Source: Spirosoma endbachense | Lineage (GTDB): Bacteria > Bacteroidota > Bacteroidia > Cytophagales > Spirosomataceae | Assembly (NCBI RefSeq): GCF_010233585.1 | Contig: NZ_CP045997.1 | Coordinates: 6,561,018 to 6,625,017, forward strand | Length of the DNA stretch: 64,000 bases | Direction: 5' to 3' | In this document: one piece after another, positions 36,301 through 45,173 of the stretch | Numbering within the stretch: position 1 is the stretch's first letter | Layout of the letters: every line of letters starts with the position of its first letter | The notes under the pieces: generated by a model | What the model was told of the DNA's origin: nothing | What the model saw: the letters and a program-made list of their open reading frames with translations, nothing else | The model's database searches: none | Position numbers and translations under genes: made by a program

Positions 36301-36659
36301 ATCGTAACACCAGTCTGCCAATCTGCCTGACCAGCCATACCAGCTTTAGCTGTCGCGTCTGCGAATGTAAAATTCCCTTTGTTCAGGTACAGTTTGTTGG
36401 TTTCCTGATTGGAAATAAAATAAAGATCAGTCAGGCCGTCGTTATTCAAATCGCCAGCCGCTACACCGCCACCATTGTAGAAGTATAGATAATCCAAAAT
36501 GGATAGGCTGTCGGTATTGTGCAGCTGATTGACAAAGCCAATGCCGGTTTTCGTCGAATCAAGTAATTGAAACAATGGCTTCTCGGCGGCAGGCTGGTTT
36601 CCCGAGCAACCGGTTAATAAGCCTGTTACCACTATAAAAAGCCCCAATAAAACCCTCAT
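33309..36659 (-). CDS. FG-GAP/VCBS-repeat and ASPIC/UnbV lipoprotein, CRTAC1-like (copy 2)
   Basis: A 1116-residue surface or periplasmic lipoprotein with signal ending LLTGC (Cys18). About 13 calcium-binding loops of the DxDxDGxxD type are spread along it, for example DLNNDGLTD, DVNSDGLLD, DYDHDGDLD, DLDNDGDLD, DADGDKDLD and DIDNDGDLD, as in FG-GAP propeller blades. An ASPIC/UnbV domain lies at about 500-600 (ending LIVIWPTQ). This suggests two seven-bladed propellers around a central ASPIC domain. The molecular role of bacterial CRTAC1-like proteins is unknown; binding of carbohydrate or protein is assumed. It overlaps the previous gene by 4 bases (ATGA), so translation is coupled. The two copies have the same layout but differ throughout, so the duplication is old. 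Confidence 0.9.
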   Translation of the reverse strand: MRVLLGLFIVVTGLLTGCSGNQPAAEKPLFQLLDSTKTGIGFVNQLHNTDSLSILDYLYFYNGGGVAAGDLNNDGLTDLYFISNQETNKLYLNKGNFTFADATAKAGMAGQADWQTGVTMADVNSDGLLDVYVCAVSKFNGLRGHNELYINNGPGSDGVPTFTERATEYGLSFSGFSTQAAFFDYDHDGDLDCFLLNHAVHTSRSFDRVTTRNDRNQESGDYLFRNDKGHFIDVSEQAGIFGAAMGYGLGISIADLNADGWEDLYVSNDFHEDDYYYVNNHKGGFVESIRQAFQHTSRFSMGNDIADVNNDGYPDVMTLDMYPADEAVEKASQGEDPLDIYRYKLSYGYMNQYSRNCLQISLSGQKFMDVGVMAGVAATDWSWSPLLADYDNDGIKDLFVANGIARRPNNLDYVKYISNESLQSELGASSKLDEKAIQSMPEGKIANYLYRGTARLQFDDKSAAWGFSQPTLSCGAVYADLDNDGDLDIVTNNVNDPAGLYRNEANSLFPDNKYLTVKLKGDSPNTFGIGAKVILKYRDSQQGNALQMQQLMPTRGFESSVAPELLFGLGHHDSIDSLIVIWPTQRMEVRKNVKSNQPIILNQADAKLDGTTFRYTAPAMQARFADVTKVDSIPYRHLENSDYFDFVRESLMPFKVSTEGPHLAIGDVNGDGLADVYAGGAKWQAGSLLVQQPSGRFIPSNQPDFIRDSTYEDVDAVFFDADGDKDLDLYVVSGGNEFYGQMTEQFDRLYLNDGRGRFSRSANALPTMYDNKSCVRPFDIDRDGDLDLFVGGRVVGFNYGKSPGSYLLINDGKGKFSDQTDKLATGLRKAGMITDAVWADYDGDKDQDLILAGDWMPIRIFANDKGRFSEVKPITTDEIPLNGFYQRVIAADFDRDGDIDLMAGNLGTNTKFRKAPDSQLRMWVKDIDGNQSTEQIIAYNRGKDWYPLAFKDELGKQMPGIINKRFTDYVSFAGKTLDNVLKADDLKGAEEYSVNQFASIYLENQNGKFIIHELPLMAQVSKLFALQAIDIDNDGDLDVLGGGNFYGVSMYQGRYDASYGLVLKNDGKGNFIALSPVDSGFLLNGEIRDIRPIQTPKGLLIAVARNGMGIQLFKPL

Positions 36660-39600
36660 TGCCGGGGTCCTTTCGTTAGCGAAAAGACCTGCGCCCGATC
36701 GTTATTTTTGGCCAGGATGATGAACGGTTTTCCATTAGCTCCATGTCCAGTCTGCATTCTACGCACTTGTCCGCGAACAAAAAAGCCCGTATCCCTGGGC
36801 TTCCTCGCCGTAAACTCGCCTTTACCATTACCTGTTAACAAGAGTCCATAGTTAGCATCGTAACGCCCTAACTCAGTCAGCACATCGAAGAAATTGCCAG
36901 CCAGTAGAATGTCCATTTTACCATCATTGTCGTAGTCATCCGTCAGAATGGCATGAATCGGCGACGTCTGAGCCTGTATAGGAAGCGCTTTAAGGGTAAA
37001 ATTGCCTTTACCATCATTAATCATTACCGACGTTTCGGCTTCCTGAACCATTTTAATGCTCGTTCCTTCCCGCTGCTGAGCTGAAAAAATATCCTCATAA
37101 CTAGCCCTGGCATAGTCGGAGTGCTTAATGTATTTCGTTTTTATTGACGGAATACGCTTTTGCAGATCAGGTTTCTGAACCATGACGCACTCGCGACGTT
37201 CTCCATCTGAAACAGGGCGAAAACAGGTAACTACCTGCTCGTAAGATCCGTTACGATCGAAATCATTGCTGTATAAATGAGCTGGTTCTTCTTTTGAGGC
37301 AACCATACGGCTGTTCAAACCAAGATTACCAACGACAAAATCAATATCGCCATCCTGATCAAGATCAGCCGCCCGAATGGCGTTCCACCAGCCACCCGTA
37401 GCAGCCAACGTTTCGTTATCGAACCGCTCGAACCCTTTACCCTGTTTATTTTTCAGGATCGTAATTGGCATCCAGTCGCCAACCAAAATTAGATCAGGGT
37501 AATGATCGTTGTCAATATCTGACCAGACAGCATCCTTTACCATGCCGATTTCTTTCGAAAAAGGTAGTAATTCAGCAGTTGCCTTCCGAAAGTTTCCTCG
37601 GCCATCATTGACAAGTAGCAGTTGATCCGGGCTTTTACCATATTGCCCCGACACCATACGCCCACCAACGAACAAATCCTGATCACCATCGCGATCAAAG
37701 TCAGCCGCAACAACGCATGAATTATTTTCCAGGCTGCGGGGTAAGCTTTTATCCCAGGTAAAATTGCCTTTACCATCATTTCGATAAAGTCGATCGGCCA
37801 GATAATCGGGCTCATCAAACTCGTTTCCTCCCGTAGCGATATACAAATCCAGATCCTTGTCGCCATCGGCATCAAAAAAGGTTGCCCCAATATCTTCTGT
37901 ATACAGCGCATCAAGCAAAAATGGCTGTTTGTCAAGGCTAAACGTTCCTGTTGGCTGCTGCATATACAAAGAACGCGGCATATTGGCGGCACCGCCCAAA
38001 AATACATCGTCGAGCCCATCCCCATTTACATCGCCAATGGCTAAGGCAGGCCCTTCCCGCGAGAGCATTTCTTTTAATAAACCATCGCGGTTATAATCAA
38101 CGAACTCATTTTCTTTATGCCTGTAATCCAGGCCAGATACACCTGTTACGTCCGTAAAAAGGCGTGGCCCAGTCGTTGGCTGATTAGAAAATATGGCTGT
38201 CTGGTCTGCCTCTTTATGCGTCAGATTAAGCGTTGTATTGGCCTTTAATTGCCGAATAACCTGCTTTTTATCATCGGGCCAGATGACAGTCAGGGAATCA
38301 ATTGCCGGATTATCACCCAGACCGAATACCATAGTCAAATCCACCGACGACTCAAAACCCCGGTTCGGCATTTGTTGCAGGTATTGGGTCTGCACCTGGC
38401 CATCAGTCGATTTTTGATAGACATACACTTTAGCGCCAATCGCATTCAGGTTATGTCCATTTCCGGTAAGCTTTACCCGTAGGAAGTTCTTATGGTTTTT
38501 GTCAACAGCCGTGTTTTTATAGATTGACACCGGTAAGTTGTTGTTATTGACAACTAAGTCCAGATCGCCATCATTGTCCAGGTCACCATAGGCCGAGCCA
38601 TTCGAGAAGGATGGGGTACCAAGCCCCCATTCGGCTGCTTTGTTTTCAAACTGCATGCCGTTACCTACATTCCGGAATGCGTAATTAGGCAGGGGACTAG
38701 ATCCCATTTTATCTACGTATTCTTTATAGTCGAATTTTTTAGTGCCTTCAATCATCGACTGCAAATCGGGATTGTCGGCCAGAAAGGCTACATAATCCTG
38801 ATCAGTAAGATCTTTGAGGATGCCATTCGCGACGAAAATATCTTTTTTGCCATCCATGTCCATATCGAACAACAAGGCTCCCCAACTCCAGTCGGTAGCT
38901 GCCGTTCCAGCCATTCGACCGATTTCAGAGAATGTACCATCACCATTGTTGAGGTGAAGCATATTGCGTGGATCCTGATAAAAAAAATCGCGTGACTCTT
39001 TCAATTGCCCCAACTCGTAGCTTTCGAAGGATGTTGTCGTTTTAAGGCGGTAATCATCGTCGGGCAACATATCGGTTACGAAAATATCAAGATTACCGTC
39101 GTTATTGACATCAGCAATATCAGCCCCCATTGAGGAAAGACTGATGTGGCCCATTTCGTTTTCAACGTCCTCTTTAAACGAACCGTTTTTCTGGTTGATG
39201 TACAGATAATCCCGCTCGTAAAAATCATTAGAAATATAAATATCAGGCCAGTTATCGTTGTTAACATCGCCAATGGTAATACCTAACCCAAAACCAATCA
39301 GGCTGCCATAAATACCGGCCTGTTGGCTAACATCCTTAAATGGCTTATCAGGTCCTTCGTTCCGAAACAATTTATCGCCCCCCAGTTTATCGCGTGTGTC
39401 GCGCATATTCTGGTAACCCAGGCGATCCATTGGCGTGAAACTGTTATTCAGCAGGTACATATCCAGATCACCGTCACGATCGTAGTCGAAAAAAGCTGCG
39501 TGGGTCGAGAAACCGCCATCAACCAGACCATACTCCTTCGCTTTTTCTACAAATGTAGGCACACCCTGTCTTACGCCCTGATTAATATATAATTGGTTTC

Positions 39601-40015
39601 CCCGCTCATCGCGGCTACCGGAGTTACACACATAAATATCGAGTAGTCCGTCGCCGTTCACATCCGCAAACGTGATGCCCGTTGACCAGAACTTCTTACT
39701 CAGAATCCCTGCTTTCCGGGTAATATCGTCAAACTTCATCCCGCCTTTGTTGAGATAAAGCTTATTTTCTTCAAAATTGGACGTTAGAAACAGGTCAGGC
39801 AGGCCGTCATTGTTAACGTCTCCAATAGCAACTCCGCCCCCATTATAGAAATTACGATAGCTGAAAATGTTAAAATCCTTTTTATCGAGGCTCCTGTTTA
39901 CAAAGTTTATACCCGTTTCACTCGCGGGTAATGCCTCGAAAAGGGTATTAGTATTGCTATGGCACGATAATAGTCCAAGTAGACTAGCAGCCAATAGACC
40001 CAATTTTTTTGTCAT
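36656..40015 (-). CDS. FG-GAP/VCBS-repeat and ASPIC/UnbV lipoprotein, CRTAC1-like (copy 1)
   Basis: A 1119-residue lipoprotein with signal ending LLSC (Cys18), paralogous to the next gene along its full length. I count about 14 DxDxDG-like calcium loops, including DVNNDGLPD, DVNGDGLLD, DYDRDGDLD, DVNNDGNLD, DLDNDGDLD, DFDRDGDQD and DYDNDGKMD; one blade has Asn or Asp substitutions (DVNNDNWPD, DIDNDHYPD). The ASPIC/UnbV region includes GIGAKV-like NAIGAKVYVYQK and SLTVIWPDD. It lies downstream of a SusC/SusD pair on the same strand, separated from SusD by 421 bases that contain a terminator and a long palindrome, so it may have its own promoter. Function unknown. Confidence 0.9.
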   Translation of the reverse strand: MTKKLGLLAASLLGLLSCHSNTNTLFEALPASETGINFVNRSLDKKDFNIFSYRNFYNGGGVAIGDVNNDGLPDLFLTSNFEENKLYLNKGGMKFDDITRKAGILSKKFWSTGITFADVNGDGLLDIYVCNSGSRDERGNQLYINQGVRQGVPTFVEKAKEYGLVDGGFSTHAAFFDYDRDGDLDMYLLNNSFTPMDRLGYQNMRDTRDKLGGDKLFRNEGPDKPFKDVSQQAGIYGSLIGFGLGITIGDVNNDNWPDIYISNDFYERDYLYINQKNGSFKEDVENEMGHISLSSMGADIADVNNDGNLDIFVTDMLPDDDYRLKTTTSFESYELGQLKESRDFFYQDPRNMLHLNNGDGTFSEIGRMAGTAATDWSWGALLFDMDMDGKKDIFVANGILKDLTDQDYVAFLADNPDLQSMIEGTKKFDYKEYVDKMGSSPLPNYAFRNVGNGMQFENKAAEWGLGTPSFSNGSAYGDLDNDGDLDLVVNNNNLPVSIYKNTAVDKNHKNFLRVKLTGNGHNLNAIGAKVYVYQKSTDGQVQTQYLQQMPNRGFESSVDLTMVFGLGDNPAIDSLTVIWPDDKKQVIRQLKANTTLNLTHKEADQTAIFSNQPTTGPRLFTDVTGVSGLDYRHKENEFVDYNRDGLLKEMLSREGPALAIGDVNGDGLDDVFLGGAANMPRSLYMQQPTGTFSLDKQPFLLDALYTEDIGATFFDADGDKDLDLYIATGGNEFDEPDYLADRLYRNDGKGNFTWDKSLPRSLENNSCVVAADFDRDGDQDLFVGGRMVSGQYGKSPDQLLLVNDGRGNFRKATAELLPFSKEIGMVKDAVWSDIDNDHYPDLILVGDWMPITILKNKQGKGFERFDNETLAATGGWWNAIRAADLDQDGDIDFVVGNLGLNSRMVASKEEPAHLYSNDFDRNGSYEQVVTCFRPVSDGERRECVMVQKPDLQKRIPSIKTKYIKHSDYARASYEDIFSAQQREGTSIKMVQEAETSVMINDGKGNFTLKALPIQAQTSPIHAILTDDYDNDGKMDILLAGNFFDVLTELGRYDANYGLLLTGNGKGEFTARKPRDTGFFVRGQVRRMQTGHGANGKPFIILAKNNDRAQVFSLTKGPRQ

Positions 40016-40097
40016 TATCTAACTCAATTAATCAAGTTACATTCCACTGAATCGCCTGTTATTACGGCAAGGCATCGATTGTTTGCTTAGATGATAT

Positions 40098-40222
40098 AGG
40101 GTTTTCGCTTAGATGCGTGCCACCGCAGCCGCGGACGGTGGTTACTGATGGCGAACTGATAACCACGGTCCGCCGTTGCGACCGTCCGCGGCTGCGGTGG
40201 CACGCATCTAAGCGAAAGCCCT
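40098..40222. repeat. Long GC-rich imperfect palindrome
   Basis: Two 42-base arms, complementary at 41 positions, flank a 41-base loop. The arms contain GATGCGTGCCACCGCAGCCG and its complement. The loop holds a second hairpin (GTGGTTA/TAACCAC) and a diverged direct copy of part of the arm (GGTCCGCCGTTGCG beside CGTCCGCGGCTGCGG). It is much richer in GC than its surroundings. It resembles dispersed REP or MITE-like elements more than a terminator, but I see one copy only. Confidence 0.75.
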
Positions 40223-40385
40223 AATGATTTTAGTAGAAGCAGTTTCAATACGTTTTTAACGAATGCGTTGGTGTATCTTTCTGATTTGCATGACTTTCAT
40301 AAAGCCATAGTCTGCCAGCGGTAGCACGGCGTTTTGCAAAAGTCATGGCTTACTAACTGTCAGGTATCCCAGTTGACAAGAAACA

Positions 40386-40415
40386 AAACAGCAGCCCACT
40401 ATCAGGCTGCTGTTT
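40386..40415 (-). terminator. Terminator after the SusD gene
   Basis: AAACAGCAGCC and its exact complement form an 11-bp stem with an 8-base loop. On the minus strand the T-rich tail TGTTTC follows. It ends the SusC/SusD transcript. Confidence 0.8.
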
Positions 40416-40436
40416 AATCAATCTAGTTAAGATAGC

Positions 40437-42002
40437 CTAGTATCCGGGATTCTGTTTCAGATTCGGATTACTATCAACGGCACGTTGTGGAATTGGGAAT
40501 AATACTTTCGTATCAGCCGATTTCGAAGGGCGGTTATCTACCGGATCGAGGAAGGTACCAAAACGAATCTGGTCATTCCGACGCCAGCCTTCCCAGTACA
40601 ATTCAAATCCACGCTCGGCCAAAAGAGCCTTTGCATCAATTGGCGTCTTAGCAGCGACACCACGCGTTGTGCGCAAATTGTTTACAATCTGTTCAGCTGT
40701 CTGTCCGGATGGATCGGTCCCACCGCGCAGAATGGCTTCTGCTTTCATTAGCAGCAAATCAGCATAACGAAAGAATACATAGTCGTTCGCAGGATTGTCC
40801 AGAAAGCCTGGCTGAGGGAGGTATTTAACTACCCGTATTCCTTTAGCCTCCAGCGCATAAGAGAGATTAACATCAGGCGTAAAAACGAGTGGGTTACCAC
40901 TTCGATCTTTCAGCGGGGCACCTTTCTTATCAAATTGCTGACCCACCAGAAAACCAGCCCGCACGCCTATACTGTCCGTTATGCCCGTAACAGCTTTGCC
41001 TAAACGCTCATCAGCCTTATCAAAGCTATTATAGAAATCAGCCAGTGTTGTGAAACCGTTCCAGCTACTTGGTTGCTGGTTATAGTGCAACGTCATGTAA
41101 TAACGGTTACGCACGTTTCCTGGCTGAGCAGAATTGTCATTCGCGATGACATATATGTTCTCTTTGGATGCTGTTGAGTTGCTGGGCGAGAAGTTATCAA
41201 AATACGCGCCTTTCGGTTGTAATGAGAACTTACCCGATGCAATAACCGTATTACAGGCTGCAATGACAGCATCCATATCAGCCTTTGCAAACGTAAACGG
41301 ACCGGCTGGCGAAGCGGCTGGTTGCTTATATACAGCTTTGTTTAGCAGTATTTTAGCCAATAGGAACTGAGCTGCTTCTTTAGACCCTCTATTGTTGGTA
41401 GCTGCCGTTACAGTTGGCAGATTCGGTATAGCCGCTGTTAAATCTGCGACTATATAGTCAGTAGCTGCTGAACGATCAAGCACTTTAGGGTTTGCATCAG
41501 CGGCATCTGTTGCTTCACGAACCGGAACCTGTCCGTATAAATCAACGACATAGAACATAAAGAACGCCCGCAAAAACTGCGCCTGCGCTTTAATAGCGGC
41601 ATCGCTCCCAGCTACTGAAATTGTCTGCGTAGCCTTAAAAGCACCGCTGTTCAAATTGTCCCAGGCATTGTTGATCTCAACGTGTTCAGGTGTCCAGGTA
41701 TGCTGATGCAGCTTGCGCCAGGTACCGAAGTCATCCCAGTCTGTTCCCCGCGTAGGGCCCTGCATTTCGTCAGTCGGATGTTCTTCCATTGCATAAGTTC
41801 CACCCTGACCATTAGCCAACGCATTAAGAGCTGAAATAGCCCCCTGCAACGAACTGGCTGGATCGATGGGAACGGAAGTAGAACTAGCTGTTTCTGAAGA
41901 TAGTTTTCCCAGAACAGTATCATCCAGTTTAGAACAACCCGCTGTACCAAGCAACAGCGTGGCGCTCAATAACGTGATTGTTTGATATTTAGTAAACTCC
42001 AT
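40437..42002 (-). CDS. RagB/SusD family nutrient-uptake lipoprotein
   Basis: A 521-residue SusD-type lid lipoprotein; signal ends GTAGC with Cys23. Conserved features of the main RagB/SusD clade are present: INNAWDNLNSGAFKA near 105, QAQFLRAFFMFYVVDLYGQVPV at about 160-180, the late FFRYADLLLMKAEAILRGG and the C-terminal ERGFELYWEGWRRNDQIRFGTF block. It pairs with the SusC encoded 105 bases upstream. The substrate is not readable from sequence, though the block it belongs to has only one carbohydrate enzyme, of GH65 type. Confidence 0.95.
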   Translation of the reverse strand: MEFTKYQTITLLSATLLLGTAGCSKLDDTVLGKLSSETASSTSVPIDPASSLQGAISALNALANGQGGTYAMEEHPTDEMQGPTRGTDWDDFGTWRKLHQHTWTPEHVEINNAWDNLNSGAFKATQTISVAGSDAAIKAQAQFLRAFFMFYVVDLYGQVPVREATDAADANPKVLDRSAATDYIVADLTAAIPNLPTVTAATNNRGSKEAAQFLLAKILLNKAVYKQPAASPAGPFTFAKADMDAVIAACNTVIASGKFSLQPKGAYFDNFSPSNSTASKENIYVIANDNSAQPGNVRNRYYMTLHYNQQPSSWNGFTTLADFYNSFDKADERLGKAVTGITDSIGVRAGFLVGQQFDKKGAPLKDRSGNPLVFTPDVNLSYALEAKGIRVVKYLPQPGFLDNPANDYVFFRYADLLLMKAEAILRGGTDPSGQTAEQIVNNLRTTRGVAAKTPIDAKALLAERGFELYWEGWRRNDQIRFGTFLDPVDNRPSKSADTKVLFPIPQRAVDSNPNLKQNPGY

Positions 42003-42107
42003 GAATAGTTTTATTAAATGGTTTTTGCCTAATTCGAGCCCTTCATATCTCCAAGAAAACCAGTTTGCTTACGTATTGGAAATACGAAAAATTCATACAA
42101 TTAGTTT

Positions 42108-45100
42108 TTAAAATCCAACATTTAATCCCAGCGTAACTGTACGTGGCGATGGGAAAGGTGTGTAGTCAATCGCCAGCGACGGAATATTATTGAGCGTTTT
42201 GATCGTGTTCACCTCTGGATCAAGGCCTGTGTAGCTCGTAATAAGCAACAAATTTTGCCCAGACAGCGACAGGCTCAATGTTTTTGCAAAACCACCCTGT
42301 GGCAACGTAAACGCATAGCTAACCGAGGCATTGGCTAACCGAACAAAATCGCTCTTTTCAAGGAAACGAGTCGATACTGAACCTGAGTTCAAGGGACTTT
42401 CGCTACTGCTGGCTACATCCTGCGTTACATTGCGGCCGTTTTTCAGAGATCCTTTCAGGAAGAGCGCGTTTGCGGTATTGTTATAAACATAGCCCCCAAA
42501 CTGGCTGTTGAAGAACAGACTGGCGTTGAATTTGCCAAACGTAAAATTGTTCGTTAAGCCAAACCGCATCCGGGGAAATGGATCACCCTGAATTTTCGAT
42601 GCACCACCATCAGCATACGTACCCAGCCCATTGGCATCGAGGCCAGTATAGGTCTGCATAATGAACGAGAATGGCGCATAGCCGTCCCGAATGGTCTGCC
42701 CAAAAGCACCCGAAAGGCCCTGTCCGTCAATTGGCCCTGTTGGTATAGATGTGCCAATCCCCTGCACAACAGGTTTCAGGAATGTAGCATTCGCTGCGAC
42801 TTCCCAGCTGAACTTTTGTTTTTGAACGGCCTGGAAATTCAGCGAAACTTCAACTCCCTTGTTGATAACTTCACCGGGCAGGTTCACCCATTTGTAAGTA
42901 ACAGGAGCCGGCTGTGCATAAAACACCTGAAATAGCAGGTTGGTAGTCGATTTGTTGAAATAATCGACAGAACCACTTAACCGACCTTTCAACACGGTGA
43001 AATCAAGACCAGCGCCATAGGTTGTATTCTGCTCCCACTTGATATTGGGGTTCGGGTTGTTATCCTGCACAGTTGACCCATCTGAGTTCCGGGTAAAGAT
43101 GATCTTCGATACGCCCCCTGCAAAGTCCTGATTCCCCGTAACACCGTAGTTAACCCGTAGTTTGAGGTCATCAAAAATACTCTTTGGCACAAAGCTTTCC
43201 TGCGACAAACGCCACGCTCCTGCCAGTGAGGGGAAATACCCATATTTATTATTTATCCCAAACCGGGACGAACCATCAGCCCGTAACGTAGCGGTTATCA
43301 GGTATTTATCCTGAATGCTATAGTTAACACGGCCAAAATAGGACTGGAGATCATTCTGCGAGTGATCGGATGTTGCACCAAATGCCTTATAGGTTAGTCC
43401 GTTCGCTCCGCCCAGATTGTCTGTATAGCTAATTACATCCAGGTTATAGCCAAAATAGCTAGCCAGGGCTGTGTTTTGCTGGTTGTTGAATTTCTGATAT
43501 GAAAAGCCAGCCAGAGCTTCCAGGCTATTTCCAGCTATCTTCGTATTATAATTCAGTGTGTATTCAACCAGCTTTGAGGTGCGGTACTTATTATTGATAA
43601 TAGCAGCCCCATTGCCCTGAACGGAAACCTGGTTATTACTGATCGCCAGGTTAAAGTTACCTCCCAGACGCGAATCGAGTTCCGTACGACGTACTGCGGT
43701 TGCATTATCAATACCAAAGTTAGCTTTGAACTGTAATCCTTCCAGGATCTGCCAGGTTAAACTCGCGTTTGCCAGCGTCCGGTTGGTTTCGCCCCGGTCG
43801 CGATCATAGGCAAGAATAGCAGCCGGATTACGGAAGTCACCACCAGGTTGATAGAATGTCCCATCAGGGTTGGTAACCGGATAGGTTGGGTTAGCCTGAA
43901 TGGCTGCTCCAATCAAATTCCCCTGAGCACCCGCATTCGTGGTATTCAGAACATACTGGTCCTGAAGGTTCGAAGTCGTTGCATTTAATGCCAGCGTTAC
44001 TTTGTGATCAAACAAGTCATGACTGGCATTGATACGGCCGGTTATCCGCTTCTGACCCGAATTTCTGACTATACCTTCCTGGTCCTGATAACCAACAGAG
44101 AACCGATAGCGGGTATTTTCGTTACCACCGCCAAAACCGACGTTATAGTTCTGGGTAACACCCGTCCGTAAAATCTGGTCCTGCCAATCCGTAGAGGCTT
44201 TTTTGTCAACCTGGCTAAGATCACCACCAGCCGCTGTTACACCAGCCAGAAATTGCTGTGCATTCAGAAGATCATACCGCTTGTAGGCCGAGGCTACACT
44301 GGCCGAGGCCGAGAATGTAAGGTCGCTCTGACCAACTCTTCCTTTTTTTGTTGTAATCAACACCACACCATTGGCACCTCGAGCGCCATAAATCGCGGAA
44401 GCTGAAGCATCTTTAAGTACCGAAATATTTTCGATATCAGATGGATTCAGGAAGCTCAAGGGGTTACGTGGGGGCGATGTACCACCACCAAAATCCGTCG
44501 TTACGCCCGTATCACCACCATCGAGAGGCACACCATCAATAACAAACAATGGGTTGTTGCCAGCACGCAGAGAAACCGCACCCCGAATTGAGACATTGAT
44601 ACCTGCACCTGGTTCACCACTGGAAGGGGTAATCTGAACGCCCGACACACGGCCTTGTAATAATTGTTCTGGCGAAGATATAACCCCTTTATTGAAGTCT
44701 TTGGTACCTAACGATGCCACTGATCCAGTAGCATCTTTTACTTTCTGCGTACCATAGCCGACTACAACCACTTCCTGAAGAGCTTTGGTATCGTCAACCA
44801 GTTTTACATCTATGGTTGAACGATCGCCTACTGCTACCTCTTGCGTTACGTAACCGATAAAACTCAATACAAGTGTGGCATTATCTGGTACATTCGCTAA
44901 AGAGTATACACCATCTCCATTAGTTGTTGCTCCCCGCTGTGTCCCTTTTAACTGAACGCTTACCCCTGGTAAACCAAACCCAGTAGGGTCTGTTACTTTA
45001 CCTGTTACGGTACGTCCCTGCGCCCATGCTACCGAATTACCAAGTAGCATAATCATTACCAGCATCGACAGAAAACCAAAAGCCGTTTTCCGCGCAAATA

Positions 45101-45173
45101 GCTGGGGTTGAGTAGTCCCAACCTGACCTACGTAACCACCAAAGTGGCTACTAGTGTAGGATTTGTCCATCAT
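42108..45173 (-). CDS. SusC/RagA-type TonB-linked outer-membrane importer
   Basis: A 1021-residue channel that works with the SusD lid downstream. The signal peptide is unusually long, about 52 residues with hydrophobic core FLSMLVMIMLLGNSVAWAQG. Then come a carboxypeptidase-regulatory-like domain (GKVTDPTGFGLPGVSVQLKG), the TonB box (LQEVVVVGYGTQK), a plug with SGVQITPSSGEPGAGINVSI and ENISVLKDASASAIYGARG, and the beta barrel to a terminal Phe. There is no STN domain, so unlike the SusC at 11515 it is not set up to signal to an anti-sigma factor, and no sigma/FecR pair is nearby. Two adjacent ATG codons can start it. Confidence 0.95.
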   Translation of the reverse strand: MMDKSYTSSHFGGYVGQVGTTQPQLFARKTAFGFLSMLVMIMLLGNSVAWAQGRTVTGKVTDPTGFGLPGVSVQLKGTQRGATTNGDGVYSLANVPDNATLVLSFIGYVTQEVAVGDRSTIDVKLVDDTKALQEVVVVGYGTQKVKDATGSVASLGTKDFNKGVISSPEQLLQGRVSGVQITPSSGEPGAGINVSIRGAVSLRAGNNPLFVIDGVPLDGGDTGVTTDFGGGTSPPRNPLSFLNPSDIENISVLKDASASAIYGARGANGVVLITTKKGRVGQSDLTFSASASVASAYKRYDLLNAQQFLAGVTAAGGDLSQVDKKASTDWQDQILRTGVTQNYNVGFGGGNENTRYRFSVGYQDQEGIVRNSGQKRITGRINASHDLFDHKVTLALNATTSNLQDQYVLNTTNAGAQGNLIGAAIQANPTYPVTNPDGTFYQPGGDFRNPAAILAYDRDRGETNRTLANASLTWQILEGLQFKANFGIDNATAVRRTELDSRLGGNFNLAISNNQVSVQGNGAAIINNKYRTSKLVEYTLNYNTKIAGNSLEALAGFSYQKFNNQQNTALASYFGYNLDVISYTDNLGGANGLTYKAFGATSDHSQNDLQSYFGRVNYSIQDKYLITATLRADGSSRFGINNKYGYFPSLAGAWRLSQESFVPKSIFDDLKLRVNYGVTGNQDFAGGVSKIIFTRNSDGSTVQDNNPNPNIKWEQNTTYGAGLDFTVLKGRLSGSVDYFNKSTTNLLFQVFYAQPAPVTYKWVNLPGEVINKGVEVSLNFQAVQKQKFSWEVAANATFLKPVVQGIGTSIPTGPIDGQGLSGAFGQTIRDGYAPFSFIMQTYTGLDANGLGTYADGGASKIQGDPFPRMRFGLTNNFTFGKFNASLFFNSQFGGYVYNNTANALFLKGSLKNGRNVTQDVASSSESPLNSGSVSTRFLEKSDFVRLANASVSYAFTLPQGGFAKTLSLSLSGQNLLLITSYTGLDPEVNTIKTLNNIPSLAIDYTPFPSPRTVTLGLNVGF

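Larger units (their letters stand above)
40016..40436. other. Intergenic region between SusD and the CRTAC1-like pair
   Basis: 421 bases holding a SusD terminator and a 125-base GC-rich palindrome, both listed separately. The rest shows no supportable gene and no clear promoter. Confidence 0.6.

Noticed and set aside
40098..40222. A riboswitch or tRNA-like RNA in the long palindrome
   Set aside because: No conserved core of a known riboswitch class or cloverleaf is recognisable; it is a simple two-arm palindrome.
9624..45173. A conventional glycan polysaccharide utilisation locus
   Set aside because: Two SusCD pairs are present, but only one carbohydrate enzyme (GH65 type) is found, and none beside the sigma/FecR-linked pair. 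The enzymes there act on sugar acids.
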